From JBBIJO01 sp037445895 (GTDB lineage Bacteria > Bacteroidota > Ignavibacteria > Kapaibacteriales > UBA2268), in NCBI GenBank assembly GCA_037445895.1, contig JBBIJO010000023.1:1-21585 (forward strand): a stretch of DNA of 21,585 nt, read 5' to 3'. Positions within the stretch are counted from its first letter, which is position 1, and the number at the start of each line of letters is the position of its first letter. The translations under genes were made by a program, and so were the position numbers. The notes beneath the pieces are model-generated. The model saw only the letters and a list, made by a program, of their open reading frames with translations. It ran no database searches and had not been told where the DNA came from. Positions 7,952 through 16,180 of the stretch are shown here, piece by piece.

Positions 7952-7956
7952 ATATA

Positions 7957-8352
7957 TTAATTTTTTGATTTTTTAAAAGTTTCTTTTAAAAATTCCTTAA
8001 ATCCAGTTGAACTACGAGTCGGCGGAATACTGTATAGTTTTATTTGGGGAACCTCCTTAGCAATTTGTTTTTCTATCAAATGTTGTTCTGTGGAAATTGC
8101 TCGAGAAAGATCCGCGAGCGCAGAAATGCTATTTTCGCTTGTTCCTAATAAAAGCACACGAGAACCAATTTGAACTATGAACAAAGTTGCTTTATTTGTT
8201 AAAGGCAACTTCCCCAAAATTTTGAAATTAATCCCAAGTTCAGATATCTTACGGTTAGAGTAAAATTTTTTCAAAAGCAAAGAGAGAAAGATAAAAACCG
8301 ATAAAAAAACTATGATTGTTACGACTGAACCGAAAATATCCGAATTGAACAT
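7957..8352 (-). CDS. fliO: Flagellar protein FliO-like
   Basis: A 131-residue protein with one N-terminal membrane segment (about 8-28, VVTIIVFLSVFIFLSLLLKK) and a cytoplasmic domain that begins FKILGKLPLTNKATLFIVQI and continues GSRVLLLGTSENSISAL. That pattern (a basic patch, L.L..k..l.vv..g...LlG.t...i..L) is characteristic of FliO. FliO helps assemble the FliP ring of the flagellar export gate. The gene follows fliN by 2 bp, the usual order, which supports the call because FliO sequences are poorly conserved. Unusually, fliP does not follow; the cluster ends here. Confidence 0.85.
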   Translation of the reverse strand: MFNSDIFGSVVTIIVFLSVFIFLSLLLKKFYSNRKISELGINFKILGKLPLTNKATLFIVQIGSRVLLLGTSENSISALADLSRAISTEQHLIEKQIAKEVPQIKLYSIPPTRSSTGFKEFLKETFKKSKN

Positions 8353-8354
8353 TG

Positions 8355-8771
8355 TTATTTCTTAATTGATTTCAATCGTTCAGTTGGGTCAACTAATGTT
8401 GTGATGCGAATCCCAAAATGTTTGTCGATTACAACGACTTCACCTTCGGCGATTTTTTTCCCATTGACCAAAATATCAACAGGTTCGCTCACAAGTTTAT
8501 CGAATTCGATTACAGAACCACGACCAAGATATAAAATATCGCGAATCAACATATTGGTTCTTCCCAATTCAATTGAAACCGGAAGTTGCAAATCGTAAAG
8601 CAGTTCAAGTTTTGGCTCCAAAGGTGAATAAATGGTATCGCCTACTTCCGGCTTTTCGCCTAAAGTTGTTGGAATAGAAATATCACTTTCCTCGTCGGAT
8701 GATTGCTCCTGTGGTGGCACCACCCCACCACTACTCATTAGAGCATCTATTTCTTCCTGAGTCATTGCCAT
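8355..8771 (-). CDS. fliN: Flagellar motor switch protein FliN (FliY/FliN type N-terminus)
   Basis: The 138-residue protein has a C-terminal SpoA domain (about 55-135, LLYDLQLPVSIELGRTNMLI, then DILYLGRGSVIEFDKL and VDILVNGKKIAEGEVVVIDK). This builds the lower C-ring with FliM and binds export cargo. The N-terminus MAMTQEEIDALMSSGG resembles the EIDxLL peptide by which FliM binds phospho-CheY, as in FliY-like FliN proteins. An acidic linker rich in E, S and P joins the parts. An AGGAGG at 8780-8785 lies 8 nt before the ATG at 8771, favouring that start over the ATG at 8765. The ribosome binding site is embedded in the end of fliM, 3 bp upstream, so translation is coupled. Confidence 0.95.
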   Translation of the reverse strand: MAMTQEEIDALMSSGGVVPPQEQSSDEESDISIPTTLGEKPEVGDTIYSPLEPKLELLYDLQLPVSIELGRTNMLIRDILYLGRGSVIEFDKLVSEPVDILVNGKKIAEGEVVVIDKHFGIRITTLVDPTERLKSIKK

Positions 8772-8774
8772 AAT

Positions 8775-9806
8775 TTATTCCTCCTGTTTGTAAAACAAAA
8801 AATCATCCAAGATATCTTCGTCGCGAAGAGGACGAAGGATTTTAACAGCCTTTTTAGAATCAACCGCCCCCGGACGCCCAGCAAACTTCTTTTTCCCAGC
8901 AACCGAAACAATTACCTCGTCGGTAATTTTGTTATTTAACCGAATAATATCGCCTATTTGCAATTCCAACAATTCACGAACAGTAATTGTGGATTTGCCA
9001 AGCTCGGCAAAGACAGGTAAATAAGTTTTCGACATATGTTTTTGAACTACTTCCATATTATCCCGAATTTTTTCGGGAGTTTGTTTGACTGGTCCAGCAG
9101 TAATTTGCTGTCGGACAAGCTTTGTTAACACTTCCTCCAAAGCAAAAGTTGGAAAGCACAGATTCATTAAATAAGTATGTAACCCAATATTAACATCGAA
9201 AGAAATAACTATAACGATTTCAGAAGAAGGTGCAATTTGGACAAAGTCTGCCTCCATTTCCAATCGTTGGAGTCTAAACGAAAGTTCGGCAATTGAATGC
9301 CAAGCTTTTTGAAGTTCGGATAGAATATGTTCAACAACTCCTCGAATAACGGCTTGCTCAATTGGTGTTATTGCACGTGGCTTGGGCTGAATATCACCAG
9401 AGCCACCTAATAACCGTTCGACTAATGTTAATGCAAGCTGGGTGCTTACCTCCAAAATTCCAGAACCATCGGTTCCCTCAATATCGAACACATATAAGCA
9501 ACTTGGATTTGCAACCGAAAGAATATATTCAGAATAAAACAATTGGTCAACAGAAGTTACAGCAATTGATACAACTGTTTGTAGCCGCGATACAAGGTAG
9601 TAACCAAAAGACTCGGCAAAGTTTTCGTGGACGCTTTGTAACGTTCGGACTTGATTTTTAGAAATTCGGTTAGGGCGCCGAAAATCATAATTCGAAATTT
9701 CGGCTCTCCTGATGCGCTCGCCAAGGAAATCATCTACATCGAGCGAACCGCTCGACATTTCGCTCAACAGTTTATCAATTTCCGATTGCGATAAAGCATC
9801 ACTCAT
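8775..9806 (-). CDS. fliM: Flagellar motor switch protein FliM
   Basis: The product has 343 residues, close to the family norm. It starts MSDALSQSEIDKLLSEM, the conserved CheY-binding peptide (EIDKLL, residues 9-14). The middle domain (about 45-230) carries YDFRRPNRISKNQVRTLQ and VERLLGGSGD, and the C-terminal SpoA domain (about 255-335) carries LELQIGDIIRLNNK. FliM forms the C-ring, receives the chemotaxis signal from phospho-CheY and sets the rotation direction. I chose the ATG at 9806 because an in-frame TTG 12 bp upstream would prepend residues before the conserved start. It lies 12 bp after the fliL stop and 3 bp before fliN. Presence of the CheY peptide implies that the cell has a chemotaxis pathway encoded elsewhere. 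Confidence 0.97.
   Translation of the reverse strand: MSDALSQSEIDKLLSEMSSGSLDVDDFLGERIRRAEISNYDFRRPNRISKNQVRTLQSVHENFAESFGYYLVSRLQTVVSIAVTSVDQLFYSEYILSVANPSCLYVFDIEGTDGSGILEVSTQLALTLVERLLGGSGDIQPKPRAITPIEQAVIRGVVEHILSELQKAWHSIAELSFRLQRLEMEADFVQIAPSSEIVIVISFDVNIGLHTYLMNLCFPTFALEEVLTKLVRQQITAGPVKQTPEKIRDNMEVVQKHMSKTYLPVFAELGKSTITVRELLELQIGDIIRLNNKITDEVIVSVAGKKKFAGRPGAVDSKKAVKILRPLRDEDILDDFLFYKQEE
8780..8785 (-). promoter_or_regulatory. Strong ribosome binding site for fliN
   Basis: A perfect AGGAGG lies inside the last codons of fliM, 8 nt upstream of the fliN ATG at 8771. It is the strongest Shine-Dalgarno motif in the window and decides the fliN start. Confidence 0.8.
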
Positions 9807-9818
9807 AAGCCGCCACAA

Positions 9819-10421
9819 TTATTGAATAATAAATTCATTCAAATATACCTCGCCCAAAACAAGGTTGTTGTCGCTAAATACTTTGTTCAAATTATCCTTG
9901 AAAATAGTAACGAGTTCGCCCCGTTTCATCTGTAATTCTGTCATTGTCATAGAACCAAGAAGTTGGTTCAATACTCCTCGAATTCGAGCCATTAATTCAG
10001 GAGGTAGAGTTCCTTCTTTTGGTTCATTTCCTTCGAAAAGTTCCTTGAAAGCTTCTTTATCTCTCGCAAAGAATTTCAATCCTAAATTAACAACAATAAA
10101 CTTGTCCGAATTTAAAAGATTAGTTGTAACTCTCCCCGTTTCGACATATTTTATTAGTTCTTTCTCTACCCCAGCAAAAGGTCCTTCTTTTGCTTTTTTT
10201 ACTTCTTTCTTCGCTTCTTCCTTCTCTTTCTTTTCCCCGCTGAGATTATCGACAACGTAGGGCAAGAACACGAAACGCGTTGCAAGTATTACTATAAGTA
10301 GCGCACCAAAAACGATACCAAGCAGCGGAATTAATCCTAAACCGCCGCCGTTCGATTTCGCTGTCTTTTCGGCTTTGACTTCGACAGCGCCATTTTCAAT
10401 ATCGTCTTCTTCTTTCCCCAT
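9819..10421 (-). CDS. fliL: Flagellar basal body-associated protein FliL
   Basis: A 200-residue protein from the ATG at 10421, chosen because AAAGGG sits just upstream and an earlier in-frame TTG lacks support. The acidic cytoplasmic N-terminus (about 1-26) is followed by one membrane segment (about 28-53, GLIPLLGIVFGALLIVILAT), a Lys/Glu-rich linker (about 62-82) and the periplasmic FliL domain (about 85-200). That domain contains SDKFIVVNLGLKFFA, PELMARIRGVLNQLL and VYLNEFIIQ, the last matching the conserved FliL end. FliL surrounds the MotAB stator and supports torque. It heads the fliL-fliM-fliN-fliO operon. The linker is longer than usual. Confidence 0.92.
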   Translation of the reverse strand: MGKEEDDIENGAVEVKAEKTAKSNGGGLGLIPLLGIVFGALLIVILATRFVFLPYVVDNLSGEKKEKEEAKKEVKKAKEGPFAGVEKELIKYVETGRVTTNLLNSDKFIVVNLGLKFFARDKEAFKELFEGNEPKEGTLPPELMARIRGVLNQLLGSMTMTELQMKRGELVTIFKDNLNKVFSDNNLVLGEVYLNEFIIQ

Positions 10422-10444
10422 AAACAACCCTTTTATCAAAAATA

Positions 10445-10452
10445 CAAAAATA
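10445..10452 (-). promoter_or_regulatory. Candidate -7 box for the fliLMNO operon
   Basis: The minus strand reads TATTTTTG, 24 nt from the fliL ATG. A second TAnnTTTG (TAATTTTG, 10479-10486) lies 58 nt upstream. The 183-bp spacer (10422-10604) between fliL and the acyl-CoA dehydrogenase has no gene. I see no sigma-28-type flagellar promoter. Confidence 0.28.
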
Positions 10453-10604
10453 AAAAATTATGCCAAAGTAACATTTTTCAAAATTATAGAAAAACAACTT
10501 ATTTGCAACCAGATACTAAACACATACAAAGAATCCAAATGGTTAAAATTCACCAATTCATATTATTATTGCCGTAATTTTAAACAATATTGTGAAAAAA
10601 ACAT

Positions 10605-11753
10605 TTACATTTTTTTCATAATTTCTCGAGCAATAACAAGATGTTGAATTTCGGAAGTTCCTTCGTAAATTTCCGTTACTTTTGCATCCCTCATCATTCG
10701 TTCAACGTGATATTCACGGACATATCCATAACCTCCATGAATTTGGACAGCTTCGCGAGCAATTTCATTTGCGATGGTTGTTGCCAAAAGTTTTGCTTCC
10801 GATGATTCTTGAATATGTTCGAACCCGTTGTCGCGCATCCAAGCAGCTTTGTAAATCAATAATCTTGCTGCATCAATTTTCATCGCCATTTGAGCAAGTT
10901 TTGCTTGAATTAATTGATGTTCTATTATCGGTCGTCCAAAAGCAATTCGTTCTTTAGCATATCGAACAGAGGCTTCGAAGGCTCCTTGAGCAATTCCTAA
11001 AGCTTGGGCAGCAATCCCGATTCGACCTCCGTTTAATCCACGCATTGCAATATAAAAACCCTCGCCAACATTCCCGATAACGTTTTCATCCGGGACTTCG
11101 ACGTTGGTTAAACTAATCGAACAAGTGTCGCTCGAACGTAGTCCCATTTTGTCTTCCTTCTTTCCTGGTTCGAAACCACGTGTTCCTTTTTCGATTGCGA
11201 AACAGGTGATTCCGCGATGACCCAATTCGAAATTCGTATTGGCAAACACAATATTAATATCGGCATTTTGAGCTGTTGAAATCCAATTTTTGGTGCCATT
11301 TAATACCCAGTAGCCATCTTTCCTTTCTGCAAAAGTCTTTATCTGCCTTGCATCGCTTCCGGCTTCGGGTTCACTTAAACAATAGGCACCCAAAAATTCA
11401 CCTGTTACTAAGCGGCGGAGATATTTTTCCTTCAAATGGTCGGAGCCAAATTTTTCGAAAATCCAATTTACAAGCGAGTTATGAACAGAGAAAATCACGC
11501 CAACCGATGCATCAACTTTACTAAGTTCTTCCATTGCTATGGTATAGCTTATGGTATCTAAACCGCTTCCTCCCCACTCGGGGGCAACCATCATTCCTAA
11601 AAAACCAAGCTCCCCAAGCTTTTTCATTATTGCTTTGGGAAATTCCTGCTTAATATCCCGTTCAATTACGGATGGAGCAATCTCTTCGTTAGCAAATTTA
11701 CGGACAGTTTCCCGAATTCGTTCGTGAATTTCATCGTATTGAAACGAAAACAT
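10605..11753 (-). CDS. Acyl-CoA dehydrogenase (short/branched-chain type)
   Basis: The 382-residue flavoenzyme oxidises an acyl-CoA to the trans-2-enoyl-CoA, passing electrons to ETF. It has the three-part acyl-CoA dehydrogenase layout: N-terminal helical domain (about 1-120), middle beta domain starting with signature AYCLSEPEAGSDA (about 123-135), and C-terminal helical domain with GGRIGIAAQALGIAQGAF and the second signature QIHGGYGYVREYHVERMMRD. The catalytic glutamate is E364 in IYEGTSEIQ, the position used by short- and medium-chain enzymes rather than the isovaleryl type. The ATG at 11753 matches the family start (MFSFQYDEIHERIRE); an ATG 33 bp upstream would add a hydrophobic extension of no known role. 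It stands alone, divergent from glyQS. The chain length of the substrate cannot be read from the sequence. Confidence 0.95.
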   Translation of the reverse strand: MFSFQYDEIHERIRETVRKFANEEIAPSVIERDIKQEFPKAIMKKLGELGFLGMMVAPEWGGSGLDTISYTIAMEELSKVDASVGVIFSVHNSLVNWIFEKFGSDHLKEKYLRRLVTGEFLGAYCLSEPEAGSDARQIKTFAERKDGYWVLNGTKNWISTAQNADINIVFANTNFELGHRGITCFAIEKGTRGFEPGKKEDKMGLRSSDTCSISLTNVEVPDENVIGNVGEGFYIAMRGLNGGRIGIAAQALGIAQGAFEASVRYAKERIAFGRPIIEHQLIQAKLAQMAMKIDAARLLIYKAAWMRDNGFEHIQESSEAKLLATTIANEIAREAVQIHGGYGYVREYHVERMMRDAKVTEIYEGTSEIQHLVIAREIMKKM

Positions 11754-11798
11754 AAAAACAAACCCCAAAAATTTACATACAAACAATGCAATTTAAAT

Positions 11799-11806
11799 CA
11801 AAGTTA
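11799..11806 (-). promoter_or_regulatory. Candidate -7 box for the acyl-CoA dehydrogenase
   Basis: The minus strand reads TAACTTTG, 46 nt upstream of the ATG at 11753, matching TAnnTTTG. TTTTAGG lies about 17 bp further upstream as a poor -33 match. Confidence 0.35.
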
Positions 11807-11985
11807 ATTGCTAATCAAATAAACCTAAAATATTTTTTAATCAAGTTGCTCAAAAAACACAAAAAATTGAAAAGAATACAGAAAAGCTGAAATTTTTATA
11901 GGAAACATATTACTTCTACAATTGCTAACAGACGAAAATCGGCTACGCATTGGAAGTCGAATTTTTTAGCATCCTTATTTTTCAT

Positions 11986-11993
11986 TAATTTTG
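11986..11993 (+). promoter_or_regulatory. Candidate -7 box for glyQS
   Basis: TAATTTTG ends 30 nt before the glyQS ATG and fits TAnnTTTG. A T-rich stretch (TTTTTTAG) lies about 18 bp upstream in the -33 position. The rest of the 269-bp divergent spacer (11754-12022) shows no T-box, stem-loop array or small gene. Confidence 0.38.
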
Positions 11994-12022
11994 TTTCTTT
12001 TTAAGTTTGCTAACTGAGAAAA

Positions 12023-13453
12023 ATGGTGAAACTCGAAACGATTATCTCGCTTGCAAAGCGTCGTGGATTTGTTTTTCAATCGTCCGAAATCTACGGTGGT
12101 TTGAACGGTTGCTGGGATTTTGGTCCGCTTGGAACTGAACTGCTCCGAAATCTGAAAGAATTATGGTGGCAAACAATGACTTACCGCGACGACATCGAGG
12201 GACTCGATGCTTCTATACTAATGCATCCAAGCACTTGGGAGGCAAGCGGACACGTCGCTCAATTCACCGACCCAATGATTGACAACAAAGTAAGCAAGGC
12301 ACGTTACCGAGCCGATAACCTTATCGAAGAATATATTGAAAGGTTACGCCACAAGAATAAAAATGCATTAGCCGAAGAAATTCAACAGAAACTTTCCCAA
12401 GCACTGAACCCATCCGATTATTTCGACATAATCCAAACCTATAAAATCCCCGACCCCGTTAGTGGAACGACGGAATGGACAGAAGTTCGAAATTTCAATT
12501 TAATGTTCAAAACTTTTATTGGGGCAGTTGAAGACGAGAAAAACGTAATTTTTCTTCGTCCGGAAACTGCACAAGGGATTTATGTCAATTTTAAAAATGT
12601 CTTGGATTGCTCCCGGCAAAAAATACCATTCGGGATTGCCCAAATTGGCAAAGCCTTTCGCAACGAAATCAACACCAAGAATTTCCTCTTTCGAACCAGG
12701 GAGTTCGAACAAATGGAAATGCAATACTTCGTTAAGCCCGGAACCGAAAACTATTGGTTCGATTATTGGGTGCAAGAAAGAATGGGCTGGTATTTGTCGT
12801 TAGGTTTCAATGCTCAAAACTTACGAATTAAGGAACACGATAAACTTGCACATTATGCAAACCGTGCAATCGACATTGAATATGAATTTCCTTTCGGTTG
12901 GGGCGAAATCGAAGGTATCCATTCTCGAACAGATTTCGATTTGCGTAACCACCAAGAATACAGTAATAAAAAGCTGGAATATGTCGATACCATAAATAAC
13001 GAACGTTACATTCCTTATGTAATCGAAACAAGTGGGGGGGTTACACGTTCTCTTATGGCAATTTTATGCAATTCTTTCGACGAGGAAGATGTTCCATCGG
13101 AAAAAGGAACACTCGAAAAAAGAACTGTACTGAGGTTTCATCGTAAACTTTCCCCAATCAAGGTGGCTGTTTTTCCACTTGTCAACAAAGATGGAATGCC
13201 AGAATTAGCCGAAAAAATCTACCATAATGTCCGAAAGAATTTCAAAGCAATGTATGACACATCGGGAGCAATCGGGCGCCGGTATCGACGGCAAGATGAA
13301 ATAGGAACACCGTTTTGTATCACAGTCGATGGGCAATCTTTGCAAGACGACACAGTTACAATCCGCCACCGAGATTCAATGTTGCAAGATAGAATCAGCA
13401 TTAGTCAAATAAACAACTATCTTTTCGATAATCTAAATAATAATACTAATTAG
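12023..13453 (+). CDS. glyQS: Glycyl-tRNA synthetase, homodimeric (alpha2) type
   Basis: The 476-residue class II synthetase charges tRNA-Gly with glycine. It is the single-chain alpha2 form, not the separate alpha and beta subunits. It starts with MVKLETIISLAKRRGFVFQS followed by SEIYGGLNGCWDFGPLG, the conserved N-terminus of this form. Class II motif 2 is seen in GKAFRNEINTKNFLFRTREF and motif 3 in ETSGGVTRSLMAILCNSF. The C-terminal anticodon-binding domain (about 375-465) contains SPIKVAVFPLVNKDGMPELA and RYRRQDEIGTPFCITVDG. Length is within the family range and all domains are intact. The ATG has GAGAAAA just upstream. The protease gene follows after 3 bp, so both are likely on one transcript. 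Confidence 0.97.
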   Translation: MVKLETIISLAKRRGFVFQSSEIYGGLNGCWDFGPLGTELLRNLKELWWQTMTYRDDIEGLDASILMHPSTWEASGHVAQFTDPMIDNKVSKARYRADNLIEEYIERLRHKNKNALAEEIQQKLSQALNPSDYFDIIQTYKIPDPVSGTTEWTEVRNFNLMFKTFIGAVEDEKNVIFLRPETAQGIYVNFKNVLDCSRQKIPFGIAQIGKAFRNEINTKNFLFRTREFEQMEMQYFVKPGTENYWFDYWVQERMGWYLSLGFNAQNLRIKEHDKLAHYANRAIDIEYEFPFGWGEIEGIHSRTDFDLRNHQEYSNKKLEYVDTINNERYIPYVIETSGGVTRSLMAILCNSFDEEDVPSEKGTLEKRTVLRFHRKLSPIKVAVFPLVNKDGMPELAEKIYHNVRKNFKAMYDTSGAIGRRYRRQDEIGTPFCITVDGQSLQDDTVTIRHRDSMLQDRISISQINNYLFDNLNNNTN

Positions 13454-13456
13454 GTA

Positions 13457-15244
13457 ATGAAATTTTTAACTACGATTGCTCTCCTATTTATTGCCTTTGG
13501 CATTTTCAATCTTCGTGTGTCTGCCCAAGATACAAACAAACAAAATGTCCCAGCAATACAAACCTCCCGAGATTCTTTCGATATTCAATCCGAATTAGAT
13601 AGTTTAATAAATCAAGCGGAGATTGATAGCAGGCTATCAACCGATAGTTCAAAAGACTCATTATATTTTAAAATAATTAAGAGTTTCGATATTTTTGGGG
13701 CTCTCTATCGTGAACTTATTGTAAACTACGTTGTCGAACTCGACCCCGAAGAGGTAATCCAAGATGCAATTAATGGAATAACATGGAACCTTGACCCATA
13801 TACAAATTTTTTCTTTTCTGAAAGCGATTTAGACGAAGTTATCAACTACAATTCTTACGTTGGTTTGGGAATAGTTGTCGGAGTTGACGATAATCATTTA
13901 ATGGTTCTGGATTTTACAGATTCTTTGGCACAAGATTCCTCGGGTTTAAAAATAGGCGATAAAATTCTTAAAATTGATTCAATACCTATCCCGCCAGATT
14001 TGGACACTTTGAAAAAATATACAAGTGGGAAACCGAATACAAAAATTAAACTTACTATCCTAAGGATAGGAGCGAAAGATACCCTCGATAGAACTCTCAC
14101 CCGACGACAAATACAGATGCCCGATGTTTCTTTTTCGAGCATATACGAAGGCGATTCAACAAAGATACTCTACATTAAAATTGACCGTTTCAGCAGCGAA
14201 ACCCCATCGCAAGTTAGAAATATTGTCTCTCCATTTTTGAGAGCAAAAAATGGCAAAGGAATCATCTTGGATGTCCGCAACAATCCAGGCGGCACATTAG
14301 AATCGGCAATTAGTATTTGCGAAATGTTTCTACCGCCAGGAGCTACAATAGTTTCGATCGAGGGAAAAAATAAATATCAAAACAAAGTTTACAAAAGTGT
14401 GTCGAACCCCCTCGACACAACAATTCCTTTAGTCGTTCTTGTCAATTCATCGAGCGCAAGTGCAAGCGAAGTTCTTGCCGGAGCATTCCAAGACAATGAT
14501 CGAGCGGTAATAATTGGTCAACCAACTTTCGGCAAAGGACTGATTCAAAGTATTTTAGATTTGCCATACGATTCATACCTAAAAATAACTACGGCAAAAT
14601 ATTTTACACCATCGGGGCGTAGTTTACATCGGTTGCGTTATCCTTCGCGAACAAACAATAAATTGCAGCGAAAAAAAGAGAATCAAAATTCATTTCATAC
14701 TTTGCATAATCGAGAAGTTTTTGAATCGAGCGGAATCCAACCCGATATTATTATCGGGAAAAATGAGGAAAATCCATTCATCAGCCAATTGAAAGAGAAG
14801 TATGTAATTTTAAAGTATGTGTCCTTGCTGGATAATACAGGGCAACTTGACAAAATAACTTCAAAAAGAAATTGGCAAAATGCATTAATCGACGACTTTA
14901 TAAATTATCTTGTAACAATCAATTTCAAATATAAATCTGAATTAGTTGATTTATTAGATTCTGCATTATATTATGCCGAGAAGAACAATCTGCCATTACA
15001 AAAAATTAAAAGCCTCGAAAAAGTAAAAATGCAATTCACAGAAGATATCAAAGCGCTTTGTTATGCAAACAAGTCCGAGATTTCCAAAGAAATCGAAAAG
15101 GAAATTCAAAGGAGGCAAGTTTCTTATATGACATTTCAAAAGGCAACTATTGAAAACGACCCATTTTATATTGAAGCGGTGAAAATTCTTAATTCACCAT
15201 CGGAATACCTCAAGAAGCTAAACAAAAATTTCAACAACAACTAA
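13457..15244 (+). CDS. ctpA: Carboxyl-terminal processing protease, S41 family (CtpA/Prc-like)
   Basis: The 595-residue periplasmic protease has a signal peptide (1-24, ending VSAQD), a helical N-terminal region with DPYTNFFF, a PDZ domain (about 125-210, YVGLGIVVGVDDNHLMVLDF and GLKIGDKILKI) and the S41 core. The core shows GIILDVRNNPGGTLESAI, NSSSASASEVLAGAFQD and GQPTFGKGLIQSI. By the 25-residue spacing seen in characterised family members, the catalytic dyad is probably S335 and K360. A C-terminal extension of about 170 residues, helical and Lys/Glu-rich, follows the core. Such enzymes trim C-termini of envelope proteins. It starts 3 bp after glyQS, an unusual partner, and 72 bp before rpoD. 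In T9SS bacteria Ctp proteases are common, but no link to the surface proteins here is shown. Confidence 0.93.
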   Translation: MKFLTTIALLFIAFGIFNLRVSAQDTNKQNVPAIQTSRDSFDIQSELDSLINQAEIDSRLSTDSSKDSLYFKIIKSFDIFGALYRELIVNYVVELDPEEVIQDAINGITWNLDPYTNFFFSESDLDEVINYNSYVGLGIVVGVDDNHLMVLDFTDSLAQDSSGLKIGDKILKIDSIPIPPDLDTLKKYTSGKPNTKIKLTILRIGAKDTLDRTLTRRQIQMPDVSFSSIYEGDSTKILYIKIDRFSSETPSQVRNIVSPFLRAKNGKGIILDVRNNPGGTLESAISICEMFLPPGATIVSIEGKNKYQNKVYKSVSNPLDTTIPLVVLVNSSSASASEVLAGAFQDNDRAVIIGQPTFGKGLIQSILDLPYDSYLKITTAKYFTPSGRSLHRLRYPSRTNNKLQRKKENQNSFHTLHNREVFESSGIQPDIIIGKNEENPFISQLKEKYVILKYVSLLDNTGQLDKITSKRNWQNALIDDFINYLVTINFKYKSELVDLLDSALYYAEKNNLPLQKIKSLEKVKMQFTEDIKALCYANKSEISKEIEKEIQRRQVSYMTFQKATIENDPFYIEAVKILNSPSEYLKKLNKNFNNN

Positions 15245-15316
15245 ACACAATATAAAAAAAAATTATTCGTTTAAACCAACGATATGTTTAGATTAATTAA
15301 CTAGATAGTAGGATTT

Positions 15317-16177
15317 ATGAGAATTACAAAACAATATACTAATCGCGAGAGTCAATCGCTGGACAAATATTTGCAAGAAATCGGAAAATATGAACTGCTT
15401 AATCCCGAAGAAGAAGTCGAATTAGCTCGCAAAATCAAGAAAGGAGGATTAGAGGGACAAAGAGCCTTGGAACGTCTTGTTAAAGCGAATCTTCGATTTG
15501 TTGTTTCTGTTGCAAAGCAATATCAAAACCAAGGACTAACTTTGGGCGATTTAATCAACGAAGGTAATCTTGGTCTAATTAAGGCAGCTAATCGTTTCGA
15601 CGAAACTAAAGGTTTTAAATTCATATCTTATGCTGTTTGGTGGATTCGCCAATCTATTCTTCAGGCGCTTGCCGAGCAATCTCGCATTGTTCGTTTACCG
15701 CTGAACCGTGTTGGTGCATTAAATAAAATCGGGAAAAAGTTCAGCGAATTGGAACAGAAATTCGAACGAGAGCCAACAACTTCGGAACTTGCCGACCAGC
15801 TCGAAATGTCAATCCCCGAAATTATTGAAACTATCAAAATTGCCGGACGCCATCTTTCGGTCGATGCTCCATTCGTTCAAGGTGAAGATAATCGCTTGCT
15901 CGACGTTTTACCAAATGAACAACAACCATCCCCCGACCAACATTTAATCCAAGAATCATTGAAAATTGAAATTAATAACTTGCTCAAGACTTTACCTGAA
16001 CGCGAAGCGGAAGTAGTTAAGCTCTTCTTTGGCATCGATTCTCCCCCTTTGACACTCGAAGAAATAGGGGAAAAATTCAATCTCACTCGCGAAAGAGTTC
16101 GGCAAATAAAGGAAAAAGCAATACGAAGATTGCGACATTCTTCCAAATGTAAAGCTTTAAAAGCATATTTAGGATAA
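15317..16177 (+). CDS. rpoD: Primary sigma factor RpoD/SigA (Bacteroidota short type)
   Basis: The 286-residue sigma-70 protein begins directly with region 1.2 (RESQSLDKYLQEIGKYELLN) and lacks region 1.1, as in Bacteroidota primary sigma factors. Region 2 includes LVKANLRFVVSVAKQYQNQG, LTLGDLINEGNLGLIKAA and the -10-binding stretch FDETKGFKFISYAVWWIRQS. Region 3 follows SRIVRLPLNRVGALNKIGKK. Region 4.2 is a helix-turn-helix at about 240-270 (TLEEIGEKFNLTRERVRQIK), which contacts the -35 element. It directs RNA polymerase to housekeeping promoters; the group's consensus is TTTG / TAnnTTTG, and matching boxes recur in this window. The start has TAGGA upstream. lipA begins 3 bp after the stop, so the two genes are co-transcribed. 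Confidence 0.97.
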   Translation: MRITKQYTNRESQSLDKYLQEIGKYELLNPEEEVELARKIKKGGLEGQRALERLVKANLRFVVSVAKQYQNQGLTLGDLINEGNLGLIKAANRFDETKGFKFISYAVWWIRQSILQALAEQSRIVRLPLNRVGALNKIGKKFSELEQKFEREPTTSELADQLEMSIPEIIETIKIAGRHLSVDAPFVQGEDNRLLDVLPNEQQPSPDQHLIQESLKIEINNLLKTLPEREAEVVKLFFGIDSPPLTLEEIGEKFNLTRERVRQIKEKAIRRLRHSSKCKALKAYLG

Positions 16178-16180
16178 AAA

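Larger units (their letters stand above)
7636..7956. other. Non-coding spacer between the flagellar genes and mreB
   Basis: These 321 bp contain no convincing open frame on either strand. They hold the candidate mreB promoter box (7666-7673), an inverted repeat TTGGAT/ATCCAA (7692-7709, 6-nt loop), a perfect 13-bp palindrome CAAGATTATCTTG (7822-7834) and a weak terminator-like hairpin for the flagellar operon (7937-7951). The palindrome could be an operator for mreB, but no regulator is suggested. Confidence 0.5.

Noticed and set aside
11754..11786. N-terminal extension of the acyl-CoA dehydrogenase
   Set aside because: The extra 11 residues are hydrophobic and absent from the usual family start; the ATG at 11753 gives a standard length.
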